A DNA stretch of 64,000 nt from Diadema setosum (lineage: Eukaryota; Echinodermata; Echinoidea; Diadematoida; Diadematidae). Both the position numbers and the translations under genes were made by a program. The stretch is from NCBI GenBank assembly GCA_033980235.1, contig CM067067.1:26000451-26064450 (forward strand), given 5' to 3'. This document shows positions 1 to 13,391 of the stretch, piece by piece (positions within the stretch are counted from its first letter, which is position 1; the number at the start of each line of letters is the position of its first letter). The notes below the pieces were generated by a model. It was not told where the DNA came from. It made no database searches and worked only from the letters and a program-made list of their open reading frames with translations.

Positions 1-351
1 GACATAATCATTTACTTTATTTGTCACTCGTTCTAGTTAAAAGTAAACATGTGTATAAAGAAAACTATAAAGAATGCAAGAACCCATTTCTCATCATGTC
101 ATTTTTGTAACAATACATTTCTTACAAGTACACGTTTTAAGATGCATGGCACAAGACAAATTGCTTACAATAATTACTTTCTAACGACTGTGCAATGCGA
201 TTAGCAAAACTTTGTCAGAAACATCTACCTCTGATCCTAGTTATCCTTATCAAAATGAAATAGATGTCTGTCATGCATCTATTTCATTTCGTATAAACAG
301 AAAATAAAGCTGAAAAAGACCGAAGGTCGGAAGCTTTCACCAGCCGGCATC

Positions 352-373
352 CACACACACACACACATATATA

Positions 374-430
<57 letters not shown>

Positions 431-452
431 TGTGTGTGTTTGTGTGTGTGTA
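352..452. repeat. CA/TA/TG microsatellite
   Basis: A CA run, about 60 bases of TA, then TG. It lies in the 3' flank of the LolA-like gene. Confidence 0.9.
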
Positions 453-876
453 TGAGTATCAAGATATATTCTACTTAAAAAGAATTCATTTAATGAAAAC
501 AGAGCAGATAATACCTGCTACACTTATATAGTTTTCATATCTTGATAGTGATTTCAAGCAGTGTTATGTGTGTTTTATACGGACTGCAATGTTATAAGAT
601 TATAATGTTATCATACCATTCTAATCCAAGCTCCTAATTCCTTCTTTATGTTCAAAACAGCTAATCTTCCCTTCGCACACTCCCCCTAAAAAAATACATA
701 TATAAGGCGCCTGTCTGACAAATATCCTCACCATAAAGAAACCACATGAAATCAGCTTTCCGATGAAAACAAGAAAAAAAAAAGACCCCGTTGCTTCACA
801 CTCATTGAAATATGAAAAGTTATCTAATCCTGATTACGTAGCTGCAATCGAATGTACGTACAAAATATGATTTCAT

Positions 877-878
<2 letters not shown>

Positions 879-908
<30 letters not shown>
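879..908. repeat. TA microsatellite
   Basis: About 15 TA units just after the LolA-like stop. Confidence 0.9.
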
Positions 909-910
<2 letters not shown>

Positions 911-1011
911 GTCGATTTAAACAAGGCAGACATCCGCAAACTGGCAACACCACTGAGGCGATTTTTTTTTTTTCTTCATGGCACTGCCTCTCCTATGGAC
1001 AATCTTCCTCT

Positions 1012-1130
1012 CTATTCCTGGGTCTTGTAAGAAAATGGTCCCTTCGACATTCTTGACATTGCGAAAAATACAGCTCCGACGATGAGGGCGCCGCATACAA
1101 ACATTCCAATTCCCATTCCCACCAGAGCTC
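1012..1130 (-). CDS. Last exon of LolA-like gene: membrane helix and tail
   Basis: Read in the phase supplied by exon 14 (1747-1669), this exon gives a glycine-spaced hydrophobic helix (ALVGMGIGMFVCGALIVG), then AVFFAMSRMSK and a short tail ending KTQE-stop. The other two frames also stay open but encode implausible peptides. The phase of exon 14 and the helix pattern decide the frame. Confidence 0.8.
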
Positions 1131-4100
1131 CTGCAGCGAGTGGTGAAACCGACAAGCATGCAGTCGAAGAAATTGGGGGGGGGGGGGGTTGTCATGGAAG
1201 TTGGATGGAAAAAGAGATAGATGTGGTGAGAAGACAGACGAAGAATTCGCAATACAGCAAACCAAATTTGTATAGGCTGCTGTTTATTATATCTGCCATA
1301 AAAAAGCTATATTTTAAAAAAAAAAAAGACAATTTAGTTATCATGGCTCCAGGCTGCTCGCAAAAAAAAAAGAAGTTTTGAACCCACGAAGTTTGAGGAT
1401 GAATAATTATTCCGAAGAGACGTTCTTTATGGAGGGAATTAACAGGGGTAAACCGACCAGCATTATTAGATTGTTTTCACTCGCAAGGTGCGATCGTAAT
1501 TCAACGTACGAAGAGTTGAATTAAATTATTAATACAATATGGACAGAGTCTATTATTATTGTTATTGTTATTATTATTATTATTATCATTATTATTATAA
1601 TTATTATTATTATAAAAGGAATCATCATTGTTGGTGCTGATCACACAAAAAGGCGCGGTTTAACTCACCCACAGAATATCCGGACGAGGTGGATGTCTCG
1701 TAGAAATCGGCACGAAGAGTTTTGCTCGCAACCTCTAGACTCACCATCTAATGAAGATTGCAGAGCATACATAGATTGAATTTAGTGATAGTAGGTAAGT
1801 TTAAGCAAGTGTGATAACACTGTTTTGACATTCAATGAAGGCTACTTGTAGATCCCTTGATGAAACTAGATATATCTAACTAAATATATTCACTCTCAGT
1901 ATTCAAGAAATGGCCTCGAACTTTGCATATATAACAAACATAATCATTAACATTCTTAAACACACACAACACTTCGCTTTTTTTACACACAAACTCTCTA
2001 GTTGGCACAATGTACCATTCCGCATTCAATTTTGTTTCCTCACTCGGCATCAGATCAGTGAGTAGTGACTGGATCATCTATGAGCGTATTATACACTGTT
2101 ATTTGTCAAGCATTTACTTATCATAATGGTCTCCTGCATTTCTATTACACCTAGATTTGCTTATAATAGGACTGGTACATAGATCGATCTATGAATTATG
2201 ACGTCACTTGACTTTTCGTATCACTGTACCTCTGCCTGATGTCGGAATGTGATCATAAGACCAGTATTGACGGCCGTTTCCAGTTTTGTATACGAGTCTT
2301 CGAGGGTGATTTGCTGGGTCACATTCAGAACGTCGCCCTCTACCGGAGGAATCCCAAGCAACAGGAAGTAGATTGTCATAATCCCGTCGCTTCCTTCCAC
2401 AGCCTACGACAAAGCGGAACAAACACGGGATTGTAAGAATATAATTATTATTGGACATAATTTTGATGAAAGAGAGAGACGTGAAGGTCTATATGGAAAT
2501 ATCAAATTAGCTTTTACAACCAGAACATCGAGAAACGGAATTGAAAAGGGGGGGGGGGGTTGTGGTGACATTACTTTGTGATTTACCGGTTCATCTCACA
2601 TACACTAAGTAATATAATTATCTGTAGCCATCTTATTCGAGTTCAAAAGCAGAGTCTAGCTTTTGCGTGAACTTTGATTACCAAAATTTCACATGAAAAT
2701 TAGAGGTAAATAACGGCAAACAAACTGACAGTTTTTACAAGTTAGTGAAGGAATGAAACGAGAGACAAGCATTGTCTTGGACTGTATACCATTGAGAGTT
2801 CGGTATTTGACCTGCTATATATACTTTACTTGCTCATTTTCGCTCCTGGTACATAATACTTACCAAAGGATTTGTTATCCTACTTGACGTGACGTTGGCT
2901 GCCCTAGCGAGACTGTTCACAACGCCAAAATAGAACGAGTTGGAACTATTTTGGACGTACTGATCATAAAGGACTACACAAAGAGGAAGAAGAGAGAAAA
3001 AAAAAACCAGATAGAGTGGGAGCAATATCTAAATTACTATATTTTAGAAGTCTAATGCATTAGTCTAAATTCAATATAACGTCTGAAAGAAATAAAGCAA
3101 GTAAACGGAAAGAAGAAACCAAATTGTTAGAACCTGATTCGTACAGACTATAACTCGGTAAGTGGATTAGATTTGACATCCAGTCCGTAGAACTCCCACT
3201 CGAGAACAACATCTTCTTTTTTTTTTTCTTTTTTACTCTCGACGATCTTCCAAAGCTTTAAGCCTTCCTCTCTTTAGTGTTAAAGAGTGCTGTGATAGCT
3301 TTTCACCCTCAAAGTCAGGAATTACCCAAGCCGAGTAAAGCTAGAATGCGTTTATTAAACAAATCGACATAATACTTGACATAACAATGAGGTAAACTGC
3401 TTGTTTAGTATTAGTGGCTTTAGAACTACATGATGAATTGGGCAAAGTGGAGACATCCCCCGACAAGTCATCTTTAACTTACACCAAACCAAACTCACAT
3501 TTGTCTTTCATATTGACGGCTAGTTCTTTGCTGTCGGATGAGTCATAGCACATGCTGACGTCGTGCATATACGGATTAAAGGCCCCCAAATTGAACGCGA
3601 AGAAATTCTGTGACGCGATGTAGTTCGTGTATGCCGGTATATTATCCTGCACACAAATGACAAATTATAATACCATTTGCTCTTTTTTTTTTGTATTTTC
3701 ATTAAATTTCTTTTTATCTATTTTTCATTTCAAACCAATTTACATACATTCATCGACACAATTTGATTATAGTAAATACAAAACAATTCAAATATTTACA
3801 TCCATGAATGAATTTCTACATGACAAACGTAGCAAACTTTAAACTAAGTCATATGGAATCAGTTACCATTGTGTCAAACAATGGGGATAATTTGGAAGGC
3901 TGTTGGAAAGGGGGAGGACTGCTGAAGGGTTTAGCTTATATATTGCAGTCCCCTCTGGAAAAAGAAAAGAATATGACAAAAATCAAAGGAATCATTGTTA
4001 TTAAAAAATCAACAAAAATGGCTGGTACGTTTACTTTGTACCTTTATCCATGTGTCTATTTATGCATTCATTTATTTTTGCAGCACGGTGAGTACGTTGC

Positions 4101-7100
4101 CAAAATGAAGACAAAACGAAATTCCAAATAATTAGTACATTGCATGAACAATCATACTGATACAATATGAGGTACATGTGTGAATCAGTATCAGATACAG
4201 TATTAAGAATGTAGACAGGCCCTAACTAATGATGATAGCCTGTTTAATCTTCGCAGATATCAAAGGGATGGTGAATCCTTTGTGAAGGAAACGAATTATC
4301 ATCTACATAATTGTATTTTCTTACCCTTGTAGAAACTGACACATCAACAGCGATGGGAATTTCATTGACTGCATGGTGCAGCGCGGCTTCCGAACTCCAA
4401 CTTTCCTAATTACGTCACAGAAGGGAGAATAATCAAACCCATTAGAATGTAACATTCATACGAGTAGCATACCTATTGCATCAAAAGCATGCTCATGACA
4501 GTAAACTACACTATGTCGGGATATTTTCCTCTCTTTTTTTTTCAATGTGCCTCGGGGGAAGAATTAGAAAGTATAATATCGTAAAGAGGTCGGAGCAAAC
4601 AAATGCTCACGGAAAAGTTCACTTTGTGATTTTGATACCAATACGAGAGTGCTTTATCAATTAGGAAATCCGCCTATTTTCAGCAGGTGCATTCTAGAGA
4701 ACTTGTATCAAAGGTTGATTGTGTTTAAAGTGATAGGTAAACTCCGCATGTTTTTGAATGTACACCTATATTTACCTCTGAATTGCTGCGCATATTACTT
4801 GCATAATTCTGAATAATAAGTGATACTCTTTTACACAAATAACAAAATTAACTCCGCCAAATTATTCACAAAAGACATTACAGGGGATTTTCAAAACCGT
4901 TATCTGGTTATATAATGAATTCTTTGTAGAAGGCACGTACTTGTAGTTTAAAGTAGAATAGAAAAAAAGACAAGTAATTCAGCAATGTATGTAGATTAGT
5001 ATTATTTGTGAGGCTGATCATGTCATATTTTGCAAATTTGCAGAAGCCTGAACAAGTTGAGTGTACTTTAGTCAAGAAAGAAAATATTATAACTCGTAGT
5101 GGTAGAAAAATTAAGCATCCAGTGATACTCGATCTCTAGTAGTTGTATATCACGATTGTTTGGTCGTATGGTTCATACGATTAGTTAACCTTGCTTGCCT
5201 ATTTGTATATCACTGTATATATGTTTAGTAGGTATAGACTATTTTATATACATCATTGTAATATATCACAAACATGTATTCTTTGATATTGTAATGACCA
5301 TATATTGTATTTATGTGTTATACTCTCATACCCCGGAATGGGGTCGGAAGAGTCGAATAAAATACAAATACAAATACAAATATTGAGTAGGCCTATATGC
5401 CTGTTCACTCACGTTTGCAAAGAAGTACTCGAAAGTCACATTAGATTCTATTCCCGGTGCCACCGGGTAGTTGTACATTCGCGCGATCCATGATTCCACT
5501 GGAATCTGCCGGTATGTTGACTACATCAAACATGAAGTAAAGAGCGAGATAAAAATACGTGATAGTATTTTAGGATAATTTGGAATATTGGACCATTGAC
5601 ATGTGGACATAAACACTAATGGAAATATGACTGCAATAACAGTGTAATGCACCTATATGGTTGTCGTACTTCCTCGTTTTTATGATTTTATTCATATTTC
5701 GAACAATACCCCATATAACCCCAAGACACCAAGGGTACATTGGGAGTTGAAGTCAAACTAGCATGTAACTAAGCTCTTTATCTTTTGTTTCGTACCCAAA
5801 CATTGATTATACGTCCATCTCTATTTATGCGCAGTAAGTTCCGTCATGTGTAGTGTATTGCCTATACCTATTTTCTTTTTATATATATGGTATGAAATAA
5901 TGATCAATACTGGACACCCTGCACAACAAGGGGCAAATTGACCTCTTCTTACAGTCGGGTCAAAAATTCTCTATTGGCAGAGAAATCTTTCGAATGCTTT
6001 ACCTTTATTGTGAGTTGGAAACTTGAGTGGAGTTGTGGAGTATGAGTTTTTTTTTTTCATCTTGTCTCCCTCTAACTCATAAGAAGAAAAATTATACCCC
6101 AAATCTTCACCTCTCTGCTTATAAACTCTTGCTTTCAGGAGTAGCGCTCTTGAAAAATCCGTGCTATAAATCCATCTAAGCGATAAGAACATGAAATGTT
6201 CATACATACATAGACACATACAGGGCTCGTCATTCATATTTTAGTGGCAGATACCAAACCAACACAGAAAATAGTAAATATTGAGCATTGGTTTATATAA
6301 GCGTACCTTGCCTTCGTACACCCAGTTAACCTTGCCAAGTTGTAAGAAACTGGAGATGGAACGCAAGTACACGTGCTCGTCATCCGACCGGCCCGCTTCG
6401 CCCGAGTAGGTCGGAATCGGACCGATTGCGCATGTTGATTTCACGAGGTCGATTTTGAAACTAAGACCTGCATTTCAAAGACGATGCAGAAATAGAAAAG
6501 GGAGAAATTACATCTCAAACGGAACTTGATTTGGATGGTGACCGCATAGAGAAAAAGCAAATACAAAAATGTGATCTTTTACTTTAGATCTTTACAGCTT
6601 TATGACGTTTCATTTCGTTTCATTTCATATCATTATTCGTGCCATTTTCAACAAAAAAGTGTACAAATATTCTACACATTATGTATAAAAGTATGATATA
6701 AACACATAATAAATTGTGAGGTAAGATGAATGATATTTACACGTACTATCATCTTGCTATATTATTATCTCGATAATGTTTATCACCATATTATGAATTA
6801 CTATTACTTTTATAGTTTTAAATCGAATTGCATTGAATTAGATTTAATTGAACAGAACTGAATTAAACTGAAGGATCTACATGAAAGTCTTGATTTTCTT
6901 TTATCTAAGTGTTTGTCCAGGTGTGGACAGTGTGTCTGTGTGTGTGTTTGTGTTGATGTTGATATCACTTTCATACTACAGCACATCTTCCAGCATGTTG
7001 ACGCAAGAATCATTTAGATGTGGAAAGCCTGAAGTGATATATGTGACAGTTTTGGAGGCAGTCATAGGGTAGCTGCAGGCAAAATAACTCAAGATTCGTG

Positions 7101-10100
7101 ACTTACCGAGGTTGTAGTCATGTACCTCTTTGATCGGATCCTGTGGCTCTGTCAGTCCCCAAGGTTGATATTGGTAGGCCACGATGTTTCCTGGGTAGTT
7201 GTAGTATTCCTACCATCGAATTATATACATCACAAACTAAGTGAACGGAGCATTTGATGTATGATATTCATAGCACATCTCTCACAGTGAATCGCAGATA
7301 TTTTCTGTAATGAACAAGCATGATAATGTAACCCATCTTGATGTTTCATTTGAATTAGATTAGCATACACGTATGGCTCAAGACATCCAACTGTGTATAA
7401 GATGAAAATTTCTCGATGATTAGATAATTTCAGAGACTCGGAGAGTACAAAATATAACTGATTGCAATGAAAATTTTCATGTTGATTTTGGGCACAAACA
7501 AAATTGTAAATAAATGAACAGAACCGTTTTCTTACATACAAAGTGTAGATCCTCTGCGCAAGCGGTATAGCGACCTCAACGCCGATGGAAAATGATTCCA
7601 AGTTGGCAAACATGTCGGGGTAGGGCTGTTCGCTGATTCGGTTCTCACAGACATATCCGAGGGGTGGCTGATGGAAATCAAATGAATTCGGATTTAAGGG
7701 GATCACGTTCAAATTATATACTCAACTCCAGTTTTCAGAGTCCACAGAAATGCCAGTTAGCCTTTCCCGGGATTTTTCCTTTTCACCATCAAAACTCTTT
7801 TCAAATAATGGCTGGTAATTCGGGGTTCAGTACAAGAAAATTAATGAAGATTGTCAAACGAAAGACGCTTTGTTGAAACTAAAATAATATGAAGTACTAC
7901 TGTACACTTTGTAGGGAAAAAGGTAAACAAATCCGTATATATTTCATATGTTCATTTCTCCAAAATGGGGATAGTCGAAATTTGAGCAGTTGCTTTCCTG
8001 TAATTATGTTAAGATTTAGCATGCGAATCAGTTATTAACGTCACAATCCTGTTTGTTTTTTGTTTTTTAAATTGTACAATATGTGGTGATAACAGAAGGA
8101 CCAGAAATCTCTCAAGTATTGAATATTGCAGAACTAAATTTAGAGGAAAAGAGGTAAATATGATCTCACATTATCACATGTGTTTGTGTATATGTCTAAA
8201 AAAATCATTTTGTCATATAAATGAAAAAAAAAATTGTCAGAAGCTTGTGATATGATTCATTCTTTGTCATAATGATACTTTGTGTTACTTTGTTTTGCAT
8301 TATTTCAATCTATGTATACGGATTTTTGTTATTTAGTATGCTAATCTATATCATTGTAATATTATTATAAAAAGGAACCTGTGGGAGCTTTATAGATATT
8401 GTCCATGATAATGCTGACAATTTTGATAATGATAATGATAATTATCATAACCAGTATAATAATGATAATAATAATAATATATTCAACAATCATCATCAGC
8501 ATCATAGTTACCTCAAAGGCGCGTTCATCTTCCACTGGTCCGGGAATGACTTCGAAGAACTCGTAGACGTGATAGAAACTGTGCCACTCATTGATTGGGA
8601 TGAAATCGCCACTTGGAGTCGGTACATAAGTTTGAGCTGCAAAGATCAGCCATGACGAGTTAGCGATTAGTGTACCAAAGAGTACTCAAGTCGTTCTGTG
8701 CGTCTTATCGTAAAGAAATACCAATTGAATTGATCCAATACTCCATAATGACATCTCAGGTAGATATTAACTTGGATGCTCGACACTTCTTCCTGCAATA
8801 TGTAACCTCCCTAGGCATGGTTTTGAAAAATGTATTTATTCACTCTGCTTAGCGAAATTTACTTTACTATTTCTGATCAAAGAGAGGCGGATGATGAGGA
8901 TAGATTTAGTGATCTGTGATCGACAACTCTGGTGGGTAGTGACTACATTGTTTAGAACCACACCCAAAGTACCAGCTGGCCTTTGCGATGCGTTTTCCAA
9001 GATTGTATATATGATTGATATATAATGCGTGTAATTCATATCATTGATTTTTTTTTTGTAAGAGGAAACAAGACTATGGTAGCGAAGAATGCATGACCTT
9101 GTGTTATTATGTACCGATGCAGTTCTCAACATGCAAACCCAAGAGATTAGCTCTGTCAACACATCATAGGTATAATAGAGTGATATTTATTTGGGTATTA
9201 CGTGGATCACAAAATTGCATGGTTTGACACGAATACCAATATTCATATATCAAATGACTTGATGGGCCATCAGATAAAATGTGAAACGACATTTCATATA
9301 ATCGACTGTTTTTAATGAAAGCACTTGTATTGATATTTCACAATTTCATACCGATATCGTGGCGGGGAGAACTTTCGTGCTGTGCACGAATAGTTTAAAT
9401 AATACACTACATGATATCCTTTTGTTTGTTAGCAGCATTTTCTCGATACGAAAAACTGATAATTTGTGACAATCAAAATTCCATTTTTTTCTTTACCAAC
9501 TATTGGAAGTATGATAAGGTTGAAACGGTCACCCATATGATCGCCTATGGCGACAGCGGGTCAGTTATGCTTATCATAATATCGCCTCACCCGTTCCGTT
9601 GATGGTAGCTCGCACTGGAATCTGCTCGCCGCCACCCGCTGTGTGTTGGCCGGGAAGAGTGAAGTAGTAGTCCAGCAAGTAAGTCTGATTCGCGCTCTCG
9701 ATGTACATACAATTCTGCCAGTGATTGGTCAAGATGCCACGCACATACTCCTGTCCGATGTAAGTTTCATTGTACTTGGAGAGGGGAAAGAAGATTAATG
9801 TGATAAAAAATAACCTCTTTCCGGAATTGTATTGTACTAAGAAACATATTCTGAAAGTAATATCTTTATTTTGAATACATAAGCATCTACTCTAAGCCAA
9901 TGGTTTTTCTCTGACGAAGAAGGAAAGCTGTTTTGAAAACATGTAGCACCAGTAATTGTGTAATTCTTTCAACTAAAAGAATACTTTCAACATCATTATA
10001 TCATTATTATGAACATCACTACTACTATTATCACAACATAATGCCCGAGAAATCCAGATTTCCATAGGTTTCTTAGGGATCCCCCCCCACACACACACCC

Positions 10101-10179
10101 ACATATACGCACTCACACTTCCCTACAGCCATAATGCACTATGAAGAGGCCGAGGACCATATTTGGTGTGTTGTGTGTG

Positions 10180-10213
<34 letters not shown>

Positions 10214-12109
10214 ATGAGAAAGGGGTGCTGCTTGGGGGTGGGGGGATTTTGTGCTCTTGTTTGTGTCAAGGGTCAATGGTACTCCCCCCTCTTCCCCTCC
10301 CCATCCACGTTGCCATCCACCATCCCCTTCCCCCTCGCCCTGCTTTTTACAGATTATTGTTTGGAACTCCTTTTTCTTCAGAGAGCCAAAGGTTCCTGTG
10401 TATTTTTTTCCACTCGCCTGCCCACAGTGCTGTCTAAATGCGTTCAACAACGTATGATAAAGTTAATCGGCTCCTCGACTTACCTTTCCTCCAAACACAA
10501 ATACATCATTCACGCCACCAATGTGAGGAGAACCGTCCTCGAGCTTGAATCCGTAAATATTGAATGGTGTGGTTGACATATTGGCAACAACGCATCGATG
10601 ACCTATGGCGAGAAAGACAGACACAACCTTGGATATAGAATGGGTCTTCCCGGGTGCCATCACTTATATCAGAGAAAATCGGGTGCATTTCATGCACGAG
10701 ATAGACTTCCACGAGTCATATTCCACGAGTCATACGGCCCACGAGTCATACTGCCCACGAGTCATACTGCCCACGAGTCATACTGCCCACGAGTCATACT
10801 GCCCACGAGTCATACAACTCAGGACTCATACAGTCCACGAGCTGGATAGGAACAAGGCCCAGGAACCCGACATCAAATAAAATAAGCCCACGAGCTGTAC
10901 GGTCTACGAGCTAGACACATAGGCCTTACTTTCGTAGTATCTTGCTCTTGGGCCTGTTTTCTTTATAGTGTCTAGCTCATGGGCCGTATGAATCGTGGGT
11001 GTCCAACTTGGACGTATGCCCCCAGCAAATTGCACGAATCTCATTTCATACTGATGACGACAAACCAGCTGTGTTGAATGAGGATTAATTCCCTTTAACT
11101 ATGTACTGAGAGGCTAGACTTGTCTTTATTGCGGAGTGTGTCATGTACTCCGAAATCAAAACATTATTAAAACATATCAATGCACTTGATGACATATTGA
11201 TTATCATTATTGATATCATTATTACATATGTGCCTTTCTTCTTGGAAATCCACTGAAGTAGTAATTTCCGTATACATCTGTATAACTTCCGGTAGCAAAA
11301 TTTGTTTTTCCTTCCCCATTTGAAGAGAGCACTAGTATTAAAATAAAGACAACGTAGAAATTTGAAGAAAAAAAACACAGAACAAGCCAAGCAACTCATC
11401 ACACGTTGAACTGTTTGGCAGCGTAAAACACAAAACAACATACATGTAAGTACAAAATGGTGATAAAGACAAAGAAAAATATTACCAAACGTCGTGATAG
11501 ACTGTCCTGTCTTATAGTCATACGAGGTGTGAGATTCAAAACCTCGTGAGAGGGTGTCGGCAGCACCCCTATTCCCCGGCTCATCGTAATATTCCTGCAT
11601 CTCCAAGGAATAGTTCTTCGTTACGATATTCCCTGTGGACAACAAATTTAGATTGTCATTACTTTGGGTAAAAAAACACACACAGAGAGAGGAAGTTATG
11701 ATAATGACAAAGTAATTCAAAAAGACAAACTAAAATATCATTCTATGTATAATGTATAAAGCAGTTATAATCATGCGCGTGTTCGTATTAAGTGTTAGCG
11801 TACAATCACTGTGTCATCTTATCGAACAATCATTAAGCAAACAATAACATCTGCATAAGACCAAAGGGAAGAATGCACAGAGCTATGTGGAGCTACTGGA
11901 AGAAAGAGACACCAGCATGACCTACCCTCGATTCTCAATGTGTACTGGCTTGGGAGCCTTGGGAGCTTCGGCAAGGGCGGTCCCTCTCCAGTGGGTGGCT
12001 TCGGGATGCAGACGCTTGGGTCCGGGGCGGCTCCCGCGGCGCTAAGAATCACCATGACGAGAAGCGCCTTCAGCACAAACCCACGTAGCTGATCTTGGCA
12101 AGTTGTCAT
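1012..12109 (-). CDS. LolA-like type I membrane protein, 15 exons, complete
   Basis: Exons (high to low): 12109-11926, 11632-11486, 10602-10484, 9774-9591, 8636-8512, 7667-7536, 7209-7107, 6467-6307, 5520-5413, 4405-4325, 3646-3499, 2973-2864, 2403-2230, 1747-1669, 1130-1012. Every junction is GT-AG and all phases agree, giving 1,974 coding bases and 657 residues. Residues 1-28 form a signal peptide. The ectodomain has repeated Tyr-rich and Cys-containing segments; exon 2 (EMQEYYDEPG ... YDYKTGQS) and exon 3 (HRCVV) resemble the beta-strand pattern of animal LolA-like proteins. N-glycosylation sequons are scattered (NMS, NET, NQT, NVT). Residues about 620-642 are a glycine-rich membrane helix followed by a short basic tail and stop. 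The family's function is unknown to me; a lipid- or ligand-binding surface protein is only an inference from the LolA-like resemblance. Exons 13 and 14 do not stand out as long ORFs and were placed by phase. A possible poly(A) signal on this strand is at 16-21. Confidence 0.82.
1551..1614. repeat. ATT/ATG trinucleotide repeat
   Basis: TTATTATTG-type units in the last intron of the LolA-like gene. Confidence 0.85.
5100..5386 (+). mobile_element. Retroposon 3' end with ATACAA tail
   Basis: ccccggaatggggtcggaag, then aataaaatacaaatacaaat: a tandem tail of the kind left by LINE-mobilised elements. The 5' limit is uncertain. Confidence 0.45.
8431..8481. repeat. GATAAT/AATAAT microsatellite
   Basis: Simple repeat just downstream (minus sense) of LolA-like exon 5. 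Confidence 0.85.
10175..10210. repeat. TG microsatellite
   Basis: TG run followed by G- and C-rich, purine/pyrimidine-biased text to about 10,345. Confidence 0.9.
10704..10910. repeat. 16-bp tandem repeat, CCCACGAGTCATACTG
   Basis: About seven near-perfect units, then decayed units (cccacgagctgtac, ctacgagctagac). An inverted copy lies near 10,970-11,000 (tagctcatgggccgtatga). It is in the intron between LolA-like exons 2 and 3. Confidence 0.85.
11926..12109 (-). CDS. Exon 1 of LolA-like gene: signal peptide and start
   Basis: The ATG at 12109-12107 begins a basic and then strongly hydrophobic stretch (LKALLVMVILSAAGAA), a classical signal peptide. A Pro-rich linker with one Cys follows, then the first strand of the ectodomain. 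The exon ends after one base of a Gly codon at a GTAGGT donor. The bases just upstream (tctgttaaag) could be a 3' splice site directly in front of the ATG, which would fit the candidate 5' UTR exon near 15.1 kb. Confidence 0.8.
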
Positions 12110-12280
12110 CTTTAACAGAAATGCCTGTTGCCAGGTACGAAGTAAAAGAAAAAAAATAATTCTGAAAACCGATCAAAAAAAAACGTTCGTAATGTGACGT
12201 GAATCTATGTCTGTTTTTGAAGGAGAAAGCGAGACATTTTTAATATCATGTATTGTGCTAATGTTAGCATGATTTTTATC

Positions 12281-12370
12281 TACACACACACTCACACACA
12301 TACACTGCACGCGCACACACACACGCACAGAGACACACAAACGCACACACACACACACATATATATATAT
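12281..12370. repeat. CA microsatellite with TA end
   Basis: Interrupted CA units followed by ATATATATATAT, upstream of the LolA-like start codon. Confidence 0.9.
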
Positions 12371-12639
12371 AACATCTATCAAACTTCAAGGTTACTTGAC
12401 AGGGGAAAGTAGACGCCTACAGAAAAAAAAAATTATTCATGCATTCGTTTGAAGTAGATCGGATTATTGAAACAGCTATTTCTTTGTTTACCTGACAAGA
12501 CTGATCAATTAGGCAAACGGTGTCAAAATGCATGTTATAGATAAGTTTGCAATTCTTCTGGTTTTCCTCATTGTATGTGAGTTGATTTGGTTACTTGTAA
12601 AACAGAGAATTATGTTCAAAACTTCGTTAATATAGAATA

Positions 12640-13375
12640 CAGAGTTATTCATGGCATAGCACCAGTGTACAAACAATTAAATTCATCATCTTTCGCTTAC
12701 TTTTATTCAACAAAAGGCTGAAACACAATACCAATCATAAATTGCACAAATCATATTGTTTTATCAATTTGTAACAGCCCTGTAAAGAACTTGTAGAGTT
12801 ACCATACAAGAACTTGTAGAAGTGAACTCATCATCTCAAACACTTAAAGGCATAATTTACTATTTGCAGATGAAACAAAAACTCAATATTAGTGCTTTAT
12901 GATGGTTCTAAAATGTGAGTTTGGGATAGAAACAACTACTGTAAAAATTTGAATCCATGTCCATAGTCAATGTTAAGTATTGTTAGATACACAAAATGTG
13001 AACAATAGTTACAATAAAAATGTTTTCAGACTAAACCGTATACAGTTATGGTTTAATGAGAAAAATACTGATATCTCCTTTTATTTTTTAATTAGGTTTT
13101 ATGGCGAAAATTTTATATGGTAGGATGTTTTGTGATGCACAGACATACACATATTCATCAAATGTGATATCTTGAACATTCTTTAAATCACTGTTCCCAA
13201 AGGTAGAACAGGACCTTTATCATCTCTGAAGTTATCAAGATCAGTTGTTGAAATATTCTTCACTGAAATAAAAAGTCACCCTTGATGACAGGGCATTCAT
13301 GCATGCTGCTCCCAAATCGTAAAACAATCTCCCTCTGTTAAAAACTCATCTTTTTAAAATGCTACATGAGTTTAA
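12640..13375 (+). pseudogene. Degenerate LINE reverse transcriptase, C-terminal part
   Basis: Broken plus-strand reading gives HGIAPVYKQ near 12,655 and, near 13,290-13,370, RAFMHAAPKS*NNLPL...KTHLFKMLH. This matches the usual C-terminal pattern of CR1/Jockey-type reverse transcriptases. Stops and shifts are present. The foldback element at 13,392 is inserted at its end. Confidence 0.5.
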
Positions 13376-13391
13376 AATATGCATGTCATAA

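Noticed and set aside
2204..2458. An 84-residue minus frame through the LolA-like exon 13 region
   Set aside because: The correct exon (2403-2230) is read in a different frame, set by the phases of exons 12 and 14 and giving a plausible secreted-domain sequence.
10139..10576. Several overlapping long frames in the TG/G/C-rich stretch
   Set aside because: Low-complexity composition (Cys/Val and Pro/His runs) produces open frames in all phases. No domain or splice context.
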